Of a stretch of DNA of 64,000 nucleotides, positions 7,745 through 16,961 are shown piece after piece. The position numbers and the translations under genes are program-made. Where the stretch lies: contig NZ_BNAW01000003.1 in NCBI RefSeq assembly GCF_014654205.1, positions 124,001-188,000 of the forward strand, in the 5' to 3' direction. Under the pieces are notes generated by a model. It saw only the letters and a list, made by a program, of their open reading frames with translations. It searched no databases and was not told where the DNA came from. This DNA is from Amycolatopsis bullii. GTDB lineage: Bacteria; Actinomycetota; Actinomycetes; Mycobacteriales; Pseudonocardiaceae. Numbering within the stretch: the stretch's first letter is position 1; every line of letters begins with the position of its first letter.

Positions 7745-8629
7745 ATGGAACTGCACCAGCTCGCGTACTTCGTCGCCGTCGCCGAGGAGGGCAACTTCAC
7801 GCGCGCGGCCGAGCGGCTGCACGTCGCCCAGCCGGGGGTGAGTGCGCAGGTCAAACGCCTGGAGCGGGAGCTCGGGCAGGAGCTGCTGGACCGCTCCGGC
7901 CGGACGGTCCGGCTCACCGACGTCGGCGCCGCGGCCCTGCCGCACGCCCGAGCCGCGCTCGCGGCGGTGAAGGGGGTGCGCGAAGCCGTCGAGGAGCTCG
8001 CCGGGCTGGTCCGCGGGCAGGTGGCGATCGGCATGGTGACGTCGGTGGGGCCGGTCGGGCTGCCCGACCTGCTGGCCGGCTTCCACGAGCGGTACCCGGC
8101 CGTCGAGATCACGCTCTCGGAGGCCGACTCCGACACCATGCTCACGGCGCTGCGCGCAGGGCAGCTCGACCTCGCCGTCGTCGGCATCTCGACGGCCCCG
8201 CCGGCCGGCATCGCGACGCAGGTGCTGCTCGAGGAGCCGTTCCTGGCCGTCACCGCTCCCTCCGGTCCGCTGGCCGGGCGGGACGAGGTCGGGATCCCCG
8301 ACCTCGACGGCCTGCCGCTGATGGCCCTGCCGAAGGGCACGGGCCTGCGCACGGCGCTGGACGCGGCCTTCGCGGGGGCGGGGCTGACCCCGCGGATCGC
8401 CTTCGAGGCGGCCGACCCGAACTTCCTGGTGCAGCTGGCCACGCGCGGGCTCGGGGTGGCGATCGTGCCGGAATCCCTGGCCCGGTACCACCAGGCGGAG
8501 CTGCACGTCGTCGGGCTCCGCGGACCCGGGTTGCGGGGGATGCTGGCGCTGGCGTGGCGGACGGAGGGGCCGTTGAGCCCGGCGGCCCGGGCGCTCATCG
8601 CGTTCGCCCGGGCGGCCCACCGCTCTTGA
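7745..8629 (+). CDS. LysR-family transcriptional regulator
   Basis: 294 residues. The N-terminal winged helix is textbook LysR: MELHQLAYFVAVAEEGNFTR and RLHVAQPGVSAQVKRLEREL, residues 1-60. A periplasmic-binding-like effector domain follows (about 90-290; GQVAIGMVTSVG, LDLAVVGI, RGLGVAIVPESL). It probably activates the divergent FAD oxidoreductase gene. The 90-bp spacer contains AT-rich stretches that could hold a T-N11-A box, but I could not fix one unambiguously. The effector is unknown. Confidence 0.92.
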   Translation: MELHQLAYFVAVAEEGNFTRAAERLHVAQPGVSAQVKRLERELGQELLDRSGRTVRLTDVGAAALPHARAALAAVKGVREAVEELAGLVRGQVAIGMVTSVGPVGLPDLLAGFHERYPAVEITLSEADSDTMLTALRAGQLDLAVVGISTAPPAGIATQVLLEEPFLAVTAPSGPLAGRDEVGIPDLDGLPLMALPKGTGLRTALDAAFAGAGLTPRIAFEAADPNFLVQLATRGLGVAIVPESLARYHQAELHVVGLRGPGLRGMLALAWRTEGPLSPAARALIAFARAAHRS

Positions 8630-8676
8630 CAGATCGTCAACAGCGGCGTTCCCTCAAAGGTCCAGGAGGTGCGCCG

Positions 8677-9474
8677 ATGCCCGAGACCGCCCTTCGCGAC
8701 GCCGTCATCGGCGCCGGGCTGCTGGCCGGCAGCGCGAACGTGATCATGCAGCTCTCCCGCGCGCCGGTCGGGCACGGCGTCCTGGAGAGCCGGGTCGACA
8801 GCGGCAACCTCTTCCGCCACCCGGTGAAGCGGACCCGGACCACGCTGACCTACCTGGCGGTTGCGACGATGGGCACCGACGCCGAGCGCGCGGCCTACCG
8901 GAAGGCCGTCAACCGGGCCCACGCGCAGGTGCACTCGACCGCGTCGAGCCCGGTCGCCTACGACGCCTTCGACACCGGCCTCCAGCTGTGGGTCGCGGCC
9001 TGCCTGTACAAGGGCTTCGAGGACGTCTGCCTCGCCTTCTCCGGCGGCGAGCCGGAGCGGTTCTACGCCGAGGCCGCTGTCCTCGGCACCACGCTGCAGG
9101 TGCGTCCGGAGATGTGGCCCGGCGACCGCGCGGCCTTCGAGGCGTACTGGGCGGGCGGGCTGGCCGAGGTGAGGATCGACGACAGCGTCCGCCGCTACCT
9201 GACCCGGATCGTCGACCTGGAGTTCCTGCCGCCGGTCTTCGCGGTGCCCGGCCGCCGGTTCCACCGGTTCGTGACCACCGGGTTCCTCCCGCAGCGCTTC
9301 CGCGACGAGATGCGGCTGCCGTGGACGGCCGCCGACCAGCGCCGGTTCGCCGCGTTCCTCGCCGCGCTCGGCCGGGCCGTCCGGGTGCTGCCCGGCCCGC
9401 TGCGGCGGTTCCCGTTCAACGCCTGCCTGTGGGATCTGCGGTGGCGGCTGCGGACCGGACGTCCGCCTGTTTGA
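8677..9474 (+). CDS. Oxygenase MpaB-family (DUF2236) protein
   Basis: 265 residues from ATG 8677, preceded by AGGAGG at 8664. It has the DUF2236/MpaB pattern: LLAGSANVIMQLSRAPVGHGVLESRVDSG near the N-terminus, a histidine in KAVNRAHAQVHS, the tyrosine in AYDAFDTGLQLWVAACLYKGFEDV, and a long helical C-terminus. MpaB enzymes cleave a double bond in mycophenolic acid biosynthesis, and latex-clearing protein is a distant relative; they bind heme b through histidines. The substrate here is unknown. It follows the LysR gene by 47 bp, with the direction unchanged. Confidence 0.85.
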   Translation: MPETALRDAVIGAGLLAGSANVIMQLSRAPVGHGVLESRVDSGNLFRHPVKRTRTTLTYLAVATMGTDAERAAYRKAVNRAHAQVHSTASSPVAYDAFDTGLQLWVAACLYKGFEDVCLAFSGGEPERFYAEAAVLGTTLQVRPEMWPGDRAAFEAYWAGGLAEVRIDDSVRRYLTRIVDLEFLPPVFAVPGRRFHRFVTTGFLPQRFRDEMRLPWTAADQRRFAAFLAALGRAVRVLPGPLRRFPFNACLWDLRWRLRTGRPPV

Positions 9475-9512
9475 CAGTTGACCGCCTCGCGAGGGACCGC
9501 GAGGGTGGGCGG

Positions 9513-10472
9513 ATGAGCGGCGACGAAATCAGGCACGGCGTCAAGCTGAGCAGTCTCGACCAGGAGGTGTTCCCCGACGCGGGGGTCACCAAGCGCGAGC
9601 TGATCGGCTACCTCGAAGCGGTGTCGGACCGGATGCTGCCCGAGCTGCACGACCGGCTGCTGAGCGTGGTGCGGGTGCTGCGCGGCCAGGACGCGTTCAT
9701 GCAGAAGAACCTGCCGAAGTACACGCCGGAGTGGGTGGCGCGCCGGGCGCTGTGGGCCGATCGCTCGCGGCGTGAAGTCACCTACGGCCTCGGCAACGAC
9801 CTCCGCACGCTGATCTGGTTCGGCAACCAGCGCGCGATCGAGTACCACACGTCGCTCTTCCGCGGTGAGCCCGCGAGCGGGCCGACGCACCTGATCCTCG
9901 ACCTCGACCCGCCCGCGGACGCCCCCTTTTCGCTGGCCGTCGGGGCCGCGAAGCTGGTGCGGGAGGCGTTGCGCAACGACGGCCTCGACGGCGCGGTGAA
10001 GACCAGCGGTTCCAAGGGCGTCCACGTTTTCGTGCCGCTCGCACCGGGCCAGGCGATGGAGGACATCGCGGCGGCGACCCGCGCGGTCGCGGCCCGGGCC
10101 GAGCGGATCGACCCGGCACTGGGCACGACGGAGTTCGTGGTCGAACGCCGCGAAGGCAAGGTGTTCCTGGACTCGACGCGGGCCGGCGGCGCCACGGTCA
10201 TCTCGGTCTACAGCCCGCGCCACCGCCCGGGTGTTCCGGTGTCCTTCCCGGTCCGCTGGGCCGACGTCGACGGCGTCAAGCCGGCCGACTTCACCGTGCA
10301 CACGGTCCCCGATCTGCTGGACGGCGGTGACCCGTGGACCGACGAGATGCCGGAGCCCTTCGTGCTGCCCGCGGACCTCGTCGAGGAGGGACACACGATT
10401 CCGATCGCCCGCGTGGTCGCGATGCACGAGGGCAAACGCCGGGCCCGCGCGGCCCGCGACTCGAGTTCGTAA
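9513..10472 (+). CDS. LigD-type DNA polymerase domain protein (NHEJ)
   Basis: 319 residues comprising only the archaeo-eukaryotic primase-like polymerase domain of bacterial LigD. The segment LPKYTPEWV and the catalytic aspartates in HLILDLDPPADAP (about residue 130) are present. The loop KTSGSKGVHVFVPL follows, and then VFLDSTRAGGATVISVYSPRHRPGVPVSFPV. There is no ligase or phosphoesterase domain; actinomycetes often encode these as separate genes. It adds nucleotides, preferentially ribonucleotides, at broken ends during Ku-dependent end joining. No ku or ligase gene is nearby. Confidence 0.93.
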   Translation: MSGDEIRHGVKLSSLDQEVFPDAGVTKRELIGYLEAVSDRMLPELHDRLLSVVRVLRGQDAFMQKNLPKYTPEWVARRALWADRSRREVTYGLGNDLRTLIWFGNQRAIEYHTSLFRGEPASGPTHLILDLDPPADAPFSLAVGAAKLVREALRNDGLDGAVKTSGSKGVHVFVPLAPGQAMEDIAAATRAVAARAERIDPALGTTEFVVERREGKVFLDSTRAGGATVISVYSPRHRPGVPVSFPVRWADVDGVKPADFTVHTVPDLLDGGDPWTDEMPEPFVLPADLVEEGHTIPIARVVAMHEGKRRARAARDSSS

Positions 10473-10480
10473 CCGGCGCC

Positions 10481-11236
10481 TCAGGCGGCCTGGTTGTGGC
10501 CGTAGCCGAGCGGGCGGCGCAGGGACGCGCGGGTGAGCGCGACGATCCGGGCCGGGCGGTGCTCGACGCGGTGACGGGCCAGCCAGACCACGTCCCGGCC
10601 GAACGACCACGTCAGCGACGCCAAAGCCAGCGCGACCGCCGCGAACGTCAGGGCAAAAGGCAGCAGAGCCGAGACCGCGACCACCAGCACGACCCCCTGC
10701 ACGGCCGCCACCGTCTTGCGGGCCATGCTCGGGTACAGCGGCGCGGTCAGCCAGGGCATGGTCCACGAGGCGGCGACGAAGACGTACCGCATCAGGCCGA
10801 TCGCGAGCACCCACAGCCCGAGCGTGCGGGACACCTGGATGCACAGCAGCAGGATCAGGAACGCGTCGACCTCCATGTCGAAGCGCGCGCCGAACTCCGA
10901 CGCCGTCCCGGTGCGGCGGGCCACCTGGCCGTCGAGACCGTCCAGGAGCAGCGCCACGCCGACCAGCCCGACCAGCCAGCCGAGGGAAAAACCACCCTCG
11001 GCGATCAGCGCCGCGGCGCAGCCGACGAGGACCGCGCGGGCGAAGGTGATCCAGTCCGCCGGTCCGAAGGCGCCGCGGCCGCTGCGGCGCAGCCCCCACT
11101 CGGTGAGCAGCACCAGCGCGAGGCCGTAGACGACTCCGGTCGCCCAGGCGAGCGGCGAGAAGCCGCCCGCGAAGACCCCCGCGGCGAGCACCGGCGCCGG
11201 AACCACCGCACGCAGGAGAAGGTCCTGTTTGATCAT
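10481..11236 (-). CDS. CDP-alcohol phosphatidyltransferase family membrane protein
   Basis: 251 residues from ATG 11236, which is preceded by GGAG at a good distance; a longer reading from GTG 11272 exists without a ribosome site. The CAPT motif D-x2-D-G-x2-A-R-x8-G-x3-D-x3-D is complete in DGLDGQVARRTGTASEF and the following GARFDMEVD. About six transmembrane helices surround it. Such enzymes displace CMP from a CDP-linked donor with a hydroxyl acceptor, forming phospholipid head groups or other phosphodiesters. It is divergent from the alcohol dehydrogenase-like gene that opens the pterin-type cluster, and is probably part of that locus. Confidence 0.9.
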   Translation of the reverse strand: MIKQDLLLRAVVPAPVLAAGVFAGGFSPLAWATGVVYGLALVLLTEWGLRRSGRGAFGPADWITFARAVLVGCAAALIAEGGFSLGWLVGLVGVALLLDGLDGQVARRTGTASEFGARFDMEVDAFLILLLCIQVSRTLGLWVLAIGLMRYVFVAASWTMPWLTAPLYPSMARKTVAAVQGVVLVVAVSALLPFALTFAAVALALASLTWSFGRDVVWLARHRVEHRPARIVALTRASLRRPLGYGHNQAA

Positions 11237-11303
11237 CGTCGACTCCGCGAATTGCTCATAGGGTGGCGACACCAGCCTCCGGTCGCCCGCTGAGGAGAAA
11301 CAC

Positions 11304-12266
11304 GTGGAACAGGCTTTCTGGGTTCAAAGTCCCGGCTCGGGAGAGCTGCGCGAGGAGCGGCTGCCCGCGCCCGGACCGGACGACGTGCTCGTCCGCACGC
11401 TGTACTCCGGGGTGAGCCGCGGCACCGAAACCCTCGTCTTCCGCGGCGGGGTGCCGGCCAGCCAGCACGACGTCATGCGCGCCCCGTTCCAGGAGGGCGA
11501 ATTCCCCGGCCCGGTCAAGTACGGCTACCTCAACGTCGGCGTCGTCGAACAGGGCCCGGCGCACCTGGAGGGCAAGACCGTCTTCTGCCTCTACCCGCAC
11601 CAGACCGCGTACGTCGTCCCGGCGACCGCGGTGACGCCGGTGCCGGATTCCGTCCCGCCCGGCCGCGCGATCCTCGCCGGCACGGTCGAGACCGCCGTGA
11701 ACGCCGTGTGGGACGCGCGTCCGCGGCTCGGCGACCGGATCGCCGTCATCGGTGCCGGGATGGTCGGCTGCAGCGTGGCGAAGCTCCTCACCGGCTTCCC
11801 GGCCGCGCGGGTGCAGCTCATCGACGTCGATCCGGCCAAAGCGGACATCGCCGCCGCGCTCGGGGTGGAGTTCTCGAGCCCCGAGAAGGCGCTCGGTGAC
11901 TGCGACCTCGTCGTGCACGCGAGCGCGTCCGAGGCCGGGCTCACCCGCGCGTTGGAACTGCTCGCGCCGGAGGGGGAGGTCGTCGAGATGTCCTGGTACG
12001 GCGACCGCCCGGTCAGCGTCCCGCTCGGCGAGAACTTCCACTCGCGACGCCTGGTGATCCGCAGCAGCCAGGTCGGGACGGTCGCGCGGCCCGATCGCAG
12101 CTACGCCCAGCGCCTCGCCGTCGCCCTGGATCTGCTGGCCGATCCCGCGTTCGAAGCGCTGGTCAGCGCCGAATGCACGTTTAAGGATCTTCCTTCCGTG
12201 CTACCCCGGCTGGCGGCAAATGAACTTTCCGCCCTCTGCCTCCGTGTCATGTATCAGCCGCAGTGA
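11304..12266 (+). CDS. Zinc-less medium-chain alcohol dehydrogenase-like protein
   Basis: 320 residues from GTG 11304 with GAGGAG upstream. The N-terminal GroES-like part has [21 protein letters not shown], where Ser-Arg replaces the zinc-ligand Cys of normal alcohol dehydrogenases. The C-terminal Rossmann fold has [18 protein letters not shown] and an acidic beta-2 end ([12 protein letters not shown]) favouring NAD(H). It lacks the four-Cys structural zinc lobe. It is the first gene of a run of closely spaced co-directional genes ending in the GTP cyclohydrolase. It may oxidise or reduce an intermediate there; the substrate is unknown. Confidence 0.82.
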   Translation: MEQAFWVQSPGSGELREERLPAPGPDDVLVRTLYSGVSRGTETLVFRGGVPASQHDVMRAPFQEGEFPGPVKYGYLNVGVVEQGPAHLEGKTVFCLYPHQTAYVVPATAVTPVPDSVPPGRAILAGTVETAVNAVWDARPRLGDRIAVIGAGMVGCSVAKLLTGFPAARVQLIDVDPAKADIAAALGVEFSSPEKALGDCDLVVHASASEAGLTRALELLAPEGEVVEMSWYGDRPVSVPLGENFHSRRLVIRSSQVGTVARPDRSYAQRLAVALDLLADPAFEALVSAECTFKDLPSVLPRLAANELSALCLRVMYQPQ

Positions 12267-12297
12267 CCACGTCCACCCGAACGCATCGGAGGTCTTG

Positions 12298-12696
12298 GTG
12301 TTCAGCATCACCGTCCGTGACCACGTGATGGTCGCCCACAGCTTCCGCGGGGAAGTGTTCGGTCCCGCGCAACGCCTGCACGGCGCGACCTTCCTGGTGG
12401 ACGCGACTTTCCGCCGCCCCGAGCTCGACGAGGACAACATCGTCGTCGACATCGGCAAGGCCACGGAAGAGCTCAAGGCGGTGCTGGGCGACCTGAACTA
12501 CCGCAACCTCGACGACGAGCCGGAGTTCAAGGGCATCAACACCTCGACCGAGTTCCTCGCGAAGGTCATCGCGGACCGCCTGGCCGACGCCGTCCACGCC
12601 GGACGCCTCGGCGAAGGCGCGCGCGGCCTCGAAGGGATCGCCGTCTCGCTGCACGAATCGCACGTCGCCTGGGCGAGTTACGAGCGTGCACTGTGA
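12298..12696 (+). CDS. 6-pyruvoyl-tetrahydropterin synthase (QueD)-like protein with altered active site
   Basis: 132 residues from GTG 12298, with CGGAGG six bases upstream. The T-fold is recognisable: [20 protein letters not shown], the dimer strand [24 protein letters not shown], and the C-terminal ligand Glu in [13 protein letters not shown]. Two catalytic features differ from QueD/PTPS. The HGH zinc motif reads HGA, so one zinc ligand is lost, and the catalytic Cys before it is replaced (FGPAQRLHG). The enzyme may therefore do a different reaction on a dihydroneopterin- or pyrimidine-type substrate. Its last codons overlap the glycosyltransferase start. Confidence 0.85.
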   Translation: MFSITVRDHVMVAHSFRGEVFGPAQRLHGATFLVDATFRRPELDEDNIVVDIGKATEELKAVLGDLNYRNLDDEPEFKGINTSTEFLAKVIADRLADAVHAGRLGEGARGLEGIAVSLHESHVAWASYERAL

Positions 12697-13760
12697 ACAG
12701 CCTGTACGTGGTCCTCCCGGGGGACGTCGACGACTCGTCCGTCCCCAGTGGCGGCAACACCTACGACCGCCGCATGTGCGACCGGCTCGCCGAAGCCGGC
12801 TTCGACGTGCACGAGATCGCCGTCTCCGGCAACTGGCCGCGGCCGGACACCGAGGCCCGCGCGGTCCTCGGCCACCTCCTCTCCGCGCTGCCCACCGGCT
12901 CGGCCGTGCTGCTCGACGGCCTGGTCGCCTGCGGCGTGCCCGAGGTCGTCGTCCCGCAGGCGCGGCGGCTGTCGGTGTCGGTGCTGGTGCACCTGCCGCT
13001 GGCCGACGAGACCGGCCTGCCGCCCGCGCTCGCGGCCGAGCTCGACGCGCTGGAGCGCGAGACGCTGCGGGCCGCCGGCTCGGTCGTGGCGACCAGCGAA
13101 TGGGCCGCGCGCCGGCTGATCGACCACCACGGCCTCGCCCCGCACCGCGTGCACTCGGTGACGCCGGGCGTCGACCCGGCCCCGCTCGCCGTCGGCACCG
13201 ACGGCGTCTCCCGGCTGGTCTGCGTGGCCAACGTGACCCCGCGCAAGGGCCAGGGCGTGCTCGCCCAGGCCCTCGAAACCGTCGCCGACCTGCGCTGGAC
13301 GTGCGAATGCGTCGGCGGGATCCGCCGCGAGACCAAGTACGTCGAGCGGCTGCGCGAGCACCGGCTCGGCGCCCGCTTCACCCTCACCGGCCCGCGCACC
13401 GGCGCGGCGCTCGAGGCGACCTACCACACCGCCGACCTGCTCGTGCTGCCTTCGCGCGCCGAGACCTTCGGCATGGTCGTCACCGAGGCCCTCGCCCGCG
13501 GGGTGCCGGTGCTGACCACCGACGTCGACGCGCTGCCCAGCACGGTCGGCGTCGCGCCGGACGGCTCGGTGCCGGGCATGCTCGTGCCCGGTGACGACGT
13601 CGAAGCGCTCGGTGCCGCCCTGCGCCGCTGGCTCACCGAGCCGGCGCTGCGGGCCCGGCTGCGCGCGTCGGCGAAGCTGCGCCGCGAGACCCTGACCGGC
13701 TGGGACGACACCGCGCGGCGGATCGCCGACATCCTCCTGCGGCAGGAGGCGGCGGCATGA
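12693..13760 (+). CDS. Family 4-type glycosyltransferase
   Basis: 355 residues with the GT-B fold. The N-terminal acceptor domain includes [20 protein letters not shown], and the donor domain has [20 protein letters not shown] and the nucleotide-sugar motif [20 protein letters not shown] (E-x7-E). It transfers a sugar from an NDP-sugar, or possibly GDP-mannose, to an unknown acceptor. Position between a pterin-synthase-like protein and a methyltransferase, with 4-bp overlaps on both sides, suggests that the product of this pathway is glycosylated. A diverged copy lies at 19,486-20,562. Confidence 0.88.
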   Translation: MNSLYVVLPGDVDDSSVPSGGNTYDRRMCDRLAEAGFDVHEIAVSGNWPRPDTEARAVLGHLLSALPTGSAVLLDGLVACGVPEVVVPQARRLSVSVLVHLPLADETGLPPALAAELDALERETLRAAGSVVATSEWAARRLIDHHGLAPHRVHSVTPGVDPAPLAVGTDGVSRLVCVANVTPRKGQGVLAQALETVADLRWTCECVGGIRRETKYVERLREHRLGARFTLTGPRTGAALEATYHTADLLVLPSRAETFGMVVTEALARGVPVLTTDVDALPSTVGVAPDGSVPGMLVPGDDVEALGAALRRWLTEPALRARLRASAKLRRETLTGWDDTARRIADILLRQEAAA

Positions 13761-14584
13761 CCGCGTTCGCGCCGGACTGGCTCTACCTGCGCGAACCCGC
13801 GGACGCCGCGGCCCGCGCCACCGAGCTCCTCGATCCGTTGCGTTCGTACCTGCCCCAGGACTTCACAGTGCGGGACCTCGGCTGCGGCACCGGCTCGCTC
13901 GGCCGCTGGCTGGCCGCCCGCCTGCCCGGCACCCAGCACTGGATCCTGCACGACCACGACACCGACCTGCTCACCCACGCGCAGGCGAGCCTGCCGGGCA
14001 CCGCGCTCGACGGCAGCCCGGTGGACGTCGTCGCCGAGCAGCGGGACGTCACCGCGCTGCGGGCCGCCGACCTCGCCGGGACGTCGCTGGTCACCGCGTC
14101 CGCGCTGCTCGACCTGCTGACCAGGGACGAAGTCGCGGCGCTGGCCACGGCGGTCGTCGAAGCGGGCTGCGCGGCCCTGCTGATGCTGTCGGTCACCGGC
14201 AAGGTGGAGCTCTCGCCCGCCGACCCGCTCGACCCCGCGGTCGCGGCGGCGTTCAACGCCCATCAGCGCCGGATCACCGAAGACGGCCGTCGGCTGCTCG
14301 GCCCGGACGCCGTCGACGTCGCCGCGGCCGCGTTCGGCAGGCTGGGCGCCAAGGTCGTCCGCGCGGACAGCGCCTGGCGGCTCGGCCCGGACCAGGCCGA
14401 ACTGCAGCGGCAGTGGCTCGAGGGCTGGGTCGGCGCGGCCGTCGAACAGCTGCCGGAGCTGCGCCCGGTCGCCGACGTCTACCTGCAGCGACGGCTGGAG
14501 ATGGCGGCGGCGGGCGAGCTGCACGCGGTGATCCACCACGGCGACCTGCTGGTCCTGCCGCCGAGCCGGGAGGTGGCGGCGTGA
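13757..14584 (+). CDS. SAM-dependent methyltransferase
   Basis: 275 residues with a class I Rossmann fold. Motif I is VRDLGCGTGSLGRWLAARL at about residue 37, followed by the acidic end of beta-2 in HWILHDHDTDLLTHA and motif II/III region DLAGTSLVTASALLDLLT. It overlaps the preceding glycosyltransferase and the following membrane-protein gene by 4 bp each, so translation is probably coupled. The methyl acceptor is unknown. In context it may decorate the pterin-like or glycosylated product. Confidence 0.87.
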   Translation: MTAFAPDWLYLREPADAAARATELLDPLRSYLPQDFTVRDLGCGTGSLGRWLAARLPGTQHWILHDHDTDLLTHAQASLPGTALDGSPVDVVAEQRDVTALRAADLAGTSLVTASALLDLLTRDEVAALATAVVEAGCAALLMLSVTGKVELSPADPLDPAVAAAFNAHQRRITEDGRRLLGPDAVDVAAAAFGRLGAKVVRADSAWRLGPDQAELQRQWLEGWVGAAVEQLPELRPVADVYLQRRLEMAAAGELHAVIHHGDLLVLPPSREVAA

Positions 14585-15579
14585 AGCGCGCACTGGCCTG
14601 GCTGCGGATCCTCGGCGCGGTCGGCATCCTCGCCGTCCTCGTCTGGCAGCTCGGCAGCGCGGCCTTTCTCGACGGGCTCGGCCGGATCAGCGCGCCCGGC
14701 GTGCTGGCCGCCCTCGCCATCGGCTTCGCGACGACGGTGTTCAGCGCGGGCCGCTGGCAGATCGTCGCCACCCGCCTCGGCCTGCGGCTTTCGCTGCGCG
14801 GCGCGGTCGGCGACTACTACCGCGCGCTGTTCCTCAACGGCGTGCTGCCCGCGGGCGTCCTCGGCGACGTCCACCGCGCGGTCCAGCACGGCCGCGACAG
14901 CGGGGACGTGCCGCGCGGCGTGCGGGCCGTCGTCCTGGAACGCACCGCGGGCCAGGTCGTGCTGATCGCGTCCGCGGTCACCGTCGTGCTCGCGTCGCCG
15001 TCGGTGGTGCCCGGTGCGTTCCGCGAGGTCGTCGTGGTCGCCGGGGTGGTCGTCGTGCTCGCCGCCGTCGCCGCGCTGGTCGTGGGCCGCCTGCTGGGCG
15101 GGCGCTGGATCCACAGCCCGTCGAAGTGGCGCCGCGGCTTCGCCGTCACTCTCGCCGACGTCCGGCTCGGCCTGCTGACCCGCGAGACCTGGCCCAGCGT
15201 GGGCTTCCTGTCGGTCGCGACGCTGGCCGGGCACCTGGCGCTGTTCGTCGTCGCCGCCCGCGTCGCCGGAGTGGCCGCGCCGGTGGGGCAGCTGGTACCG
15301 CTGATGGTCCTCGCGCTGCTCGCGATGGGCCTCCCGCTCAACGTCGGCGGCTTCGGCCCGCGCGAGGGCGTCTGCGCCCTGCTCTTCGGCGCGGCCGGCC
15401 TGGGGGCCGCCCAAGGTGTCACCGTCGCCGTCGTCTACGGCGTGCTCACGCTGGTCGCGAGCCTGCCCGGCGCCGGTGTCCTGCTCGTCCGGAGTGTCGC
15501 TGGGGTGCGCCGGACGGCACTTTCACGGGAAAGTGCCGCACGAACGGCCCGGCACGTCCAGGTGGAAGTGCCGGGATAG
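14581..15579 (+). CDS. AglD/YbhN-like (lysylphosphatidylglycerol synthase TM region) membrane protein
   Basis: 332 residues from GTG 14581, with eight or so hydrophobic helices. The family patterns are present: [40 protein letters not shown], then [16 protein letters not shown], and the C-terminal [19 protein letters not shown] with the conserved G-P-R-E. This region is homologous to the flippase-like part of MprF and to archaeal AglD. It may move or export a lipid-linked product made by the neighbouring enzymes. The last 60 nucleotides form two strong hairpins that the coding frame reads through. Confidence 0.85.
   Translation: MKRALAWLRILGAVGILAVLVWQLGSAAFLDGLGRISAPGVLAALAIGFATTVFSAGRWQIVATRLGLRLSLRGAVGDYYRALFLNGVLPAGVLGDVHRAVQHGRDSGDVPRGVRAVVLERTAGQVVLIASAVTVVLASPSVVPGAFREVVVVAGVVVVLAAVAALVVGRLLGGRWIHSPSKWRRGFAVTLADVRLGLLTRETWPSVGFLSVATLAGHLALFVVAARVAGVAAPVGQLVPLMVLALLAMGLPLNVGGFGPREGVCALLFGAAGLGAAQGVTVAVVYGVLTLVASLPGAGVLLVRSVAGVRRTALSRESAARTARHVQVEVPG
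15515..15575. repeat. Two adjacent hairpins before the GTP cyclohydrolase gene
   Basis: Hairpin one has perfect 10-base arms CGGCACTTTC and GAAAGTGCCG with a 4-base loop (15515-15538). Hairpin two has 8-base arms CCCGGCAC and GTGCCGGG with a 12-base loop (15548-15575). Both share the core GGCAC/GTGCC. They lie in the last codons of the membrane-protein gene, ending 17 bases before the cyclohydrolase start. They may attenuate, stabilise or terminate part of the transcript, or be a dispersed small repeat. Confidence 0.6.
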
Positions 15580-15592
15580 AGAGGTGGAGGCC

Positions 15593-16246
15593 ATGACAGC
15601 AAGCGAGGTCGCCGGGGATTTGCCGCGCCGGGCCGTGGTCGAGCGGGTGGTCGAGACCCGGTTGCCGACCCGGCACGGGACGTTCCGCGCGTTCGGGTAC
15701 CTCGATCGCACCGGCACCGAGCAGGTCGCGCTGGTGTTCGGCGAGATTTCCCCGCTCGGCGCCCTGACCCGGGTGCACAGCGAGTGCCTGACCGGCGACG
15801 TCTTCGGCTCGACGCACTGCGAGTGCGGCGACCAGCTGGCGGCGGCGCTGGACCGGATCGTCGAGGAGGGCGCGGGCGTGCTCGTCTACGTCCAGGGCCA
15901 CGAGGGCCGCGGGATCGGCCTGCTCGCGAAACTCGAGGCGATGCGGCTGCAGCAGGACGAGGGCCTGGACACGGTCGACGCGAACGTGGCGCAGGGCCTG
16001 CCGGTCGACGCCCGCGACTACCACGCCGCGGCGGGCATCCTGACCGACCTCGGCATCCGCTCGGTGCGGCTGCTGTCCAACAACCCGAAGAAGGTCGAAC
16101 AGCTCACCCGCTACGGAATCCGGATCAGCGAGCAGGTCCCGCTGCTGGTTCCGCCGAACCCGGAGAACCTGCGCTACCTCCGCACGAAGGCCGAGCGGAT
16201 GGCCCACCTGCTCCCGCACCTGGACCAGGCCATCTCAGGCGCCTAA
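15593..16246 (+). CDS. GTP cyclohydrolase II paralogue with Met at the Tyr105 position
   Basis: 217 residues from ATG 15593 with AGGTGGAGG upstream. The zinc cysteines ([13 protein letters not shown]; about C65, C76, C78), the catalytic region [20 protein letters not shown] and the C-terminal [14 protein letters not shown] are all present. E. coli RibA Tyr105 corresponds to Met117 here. I recall the S. coelicolor paralogue SCO6655 having the same Tyr-to-Met change and stopping at the formylated pyrimidine (FAPy), unlike the riboflavin-pathway enzymes. This protein lacks the RibB domain usual in the riboflavin operon. It probably feeds the local pterin-like pathway rather than riboflavin. The product assignment rests on that analogy. 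Confidence 0.9.
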   Translation: MTASEVAGDLPRRAVVERVVETRLPTRHGTFRAFGYLDRTGTEQVALVFGEISPLGALTRVHSECLTGDVFGSTHCECGDQLAAALDRIVEEGAGVLVYVQGHEGRGIGLLAKLEAMRLQQDEGLDTVDANVAQGLPVDARDYHAAAGILTDLGIRSVRLLSNNPKKVEQLTRYGIRISEQVPLLVPPNPENLRYLRTKAERMAHLLPHLDQAISGA

Positions 16247-16933
16247 CACCTCCAGGACGCCGGCGAAGCGCTGGACCAGCGTGTCCAGCACGACGTGCCC
16301 CTTGGCCGCGGTCGCCAGCGAAGGACGGCCGACCACCCCCGACTCCGTGTACGCCCGCAGGCCCAGCGTCAGCAGGTGCTCCCGGTCGGTGACGTGGTCG
16401 GCCGTTTCGTGTCCCGGGCGGACCAGGTGCGGGTGGGCGTGCAGCAGGATCGACGTCTCCAGCTCGCCCGCGTGCATGTCGTCGTCCAGTGACGTCCGCA
16501 GGCCGGCCGCCGTGTGCGCCGCCTGCCAGTCGGCGACCCCCGGGAACAGCGCCATCGCGCCCGCCGCCTCCTGGACCACATTGGACAGTACGTAGTTGCC
16601 GCCGTGCCCGTTGACCAGCACCAGCCGGTCCACCCCGGACGCTTTCAGCGACGCGGCGACGTCGGTGACCACCGCGTGCAGCGTGCGCGCCGAGATGCTC
16701 ACCGTGCCCGCCCACCCCGCGTGCTCGTGCGAGCAGGAGATCGTGATCGGCGGCAGGTGCAGGACGGGGTGGGCGTCGGCCACCGCGCGGGCGAGGGTCG
16801 CCGCGATGATCGTGTCGGTGGCCAGGGGGAGGTGCGCGCCGTGCTGCTCGAAGCTGCCGACCGGCAGCACCGCGACCGACGCCCGCCGCTCCTGCTCGTC
16901 GGCGGTGGTGGCGAGCGGGAACAGATCGGTCAT
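16235..16933 (-). CDS. Creatininase-family amidohydrolase, candidate FAPy deformylase
   Basis: 232 residues with all hallmarks of the creatininase fold: [20 protein letters not shown], the metal-site motif [11 protein letters not shown], and [19 protein letters not shown]. The family includes creatinine amidohydrolase, MftE-like peptidases and archaeal ArfB, which removes the formyl group from FAPy made by GTP cyclohydrolase III. Since the convergent neighbour is a cyclohydrolase predicted to release FAPy, deformylation of that compound is the most economical role. This is inference. Its end overlaps the cyclohydrolase gene by 12 bp. Confidence 0.87.
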   Translation of the reverse strand: MTDLFPLATTADEQERRASVAVLPVGSFEQHGAHLPLATDTIIAATLARAVADAHPVLHLPPITISCSHEHAGWAGTVSISARTLHAVVTDVAASLKASGVDRLVLVNGHGGNYVLSNVVQEAAGAMALFPGVADWQAAHTAAGLRTSLDDDMHAGELETSILLHAHPHLVRPGHETADHVTDREHLLTLGLRAYTESGVVGRPSLATAAKGHVVLDTLVQRFAGVLEVLGA

Positions 16934-16961
16934 CGCTGCGGCCCTTCACTAGGTTGGAGTC

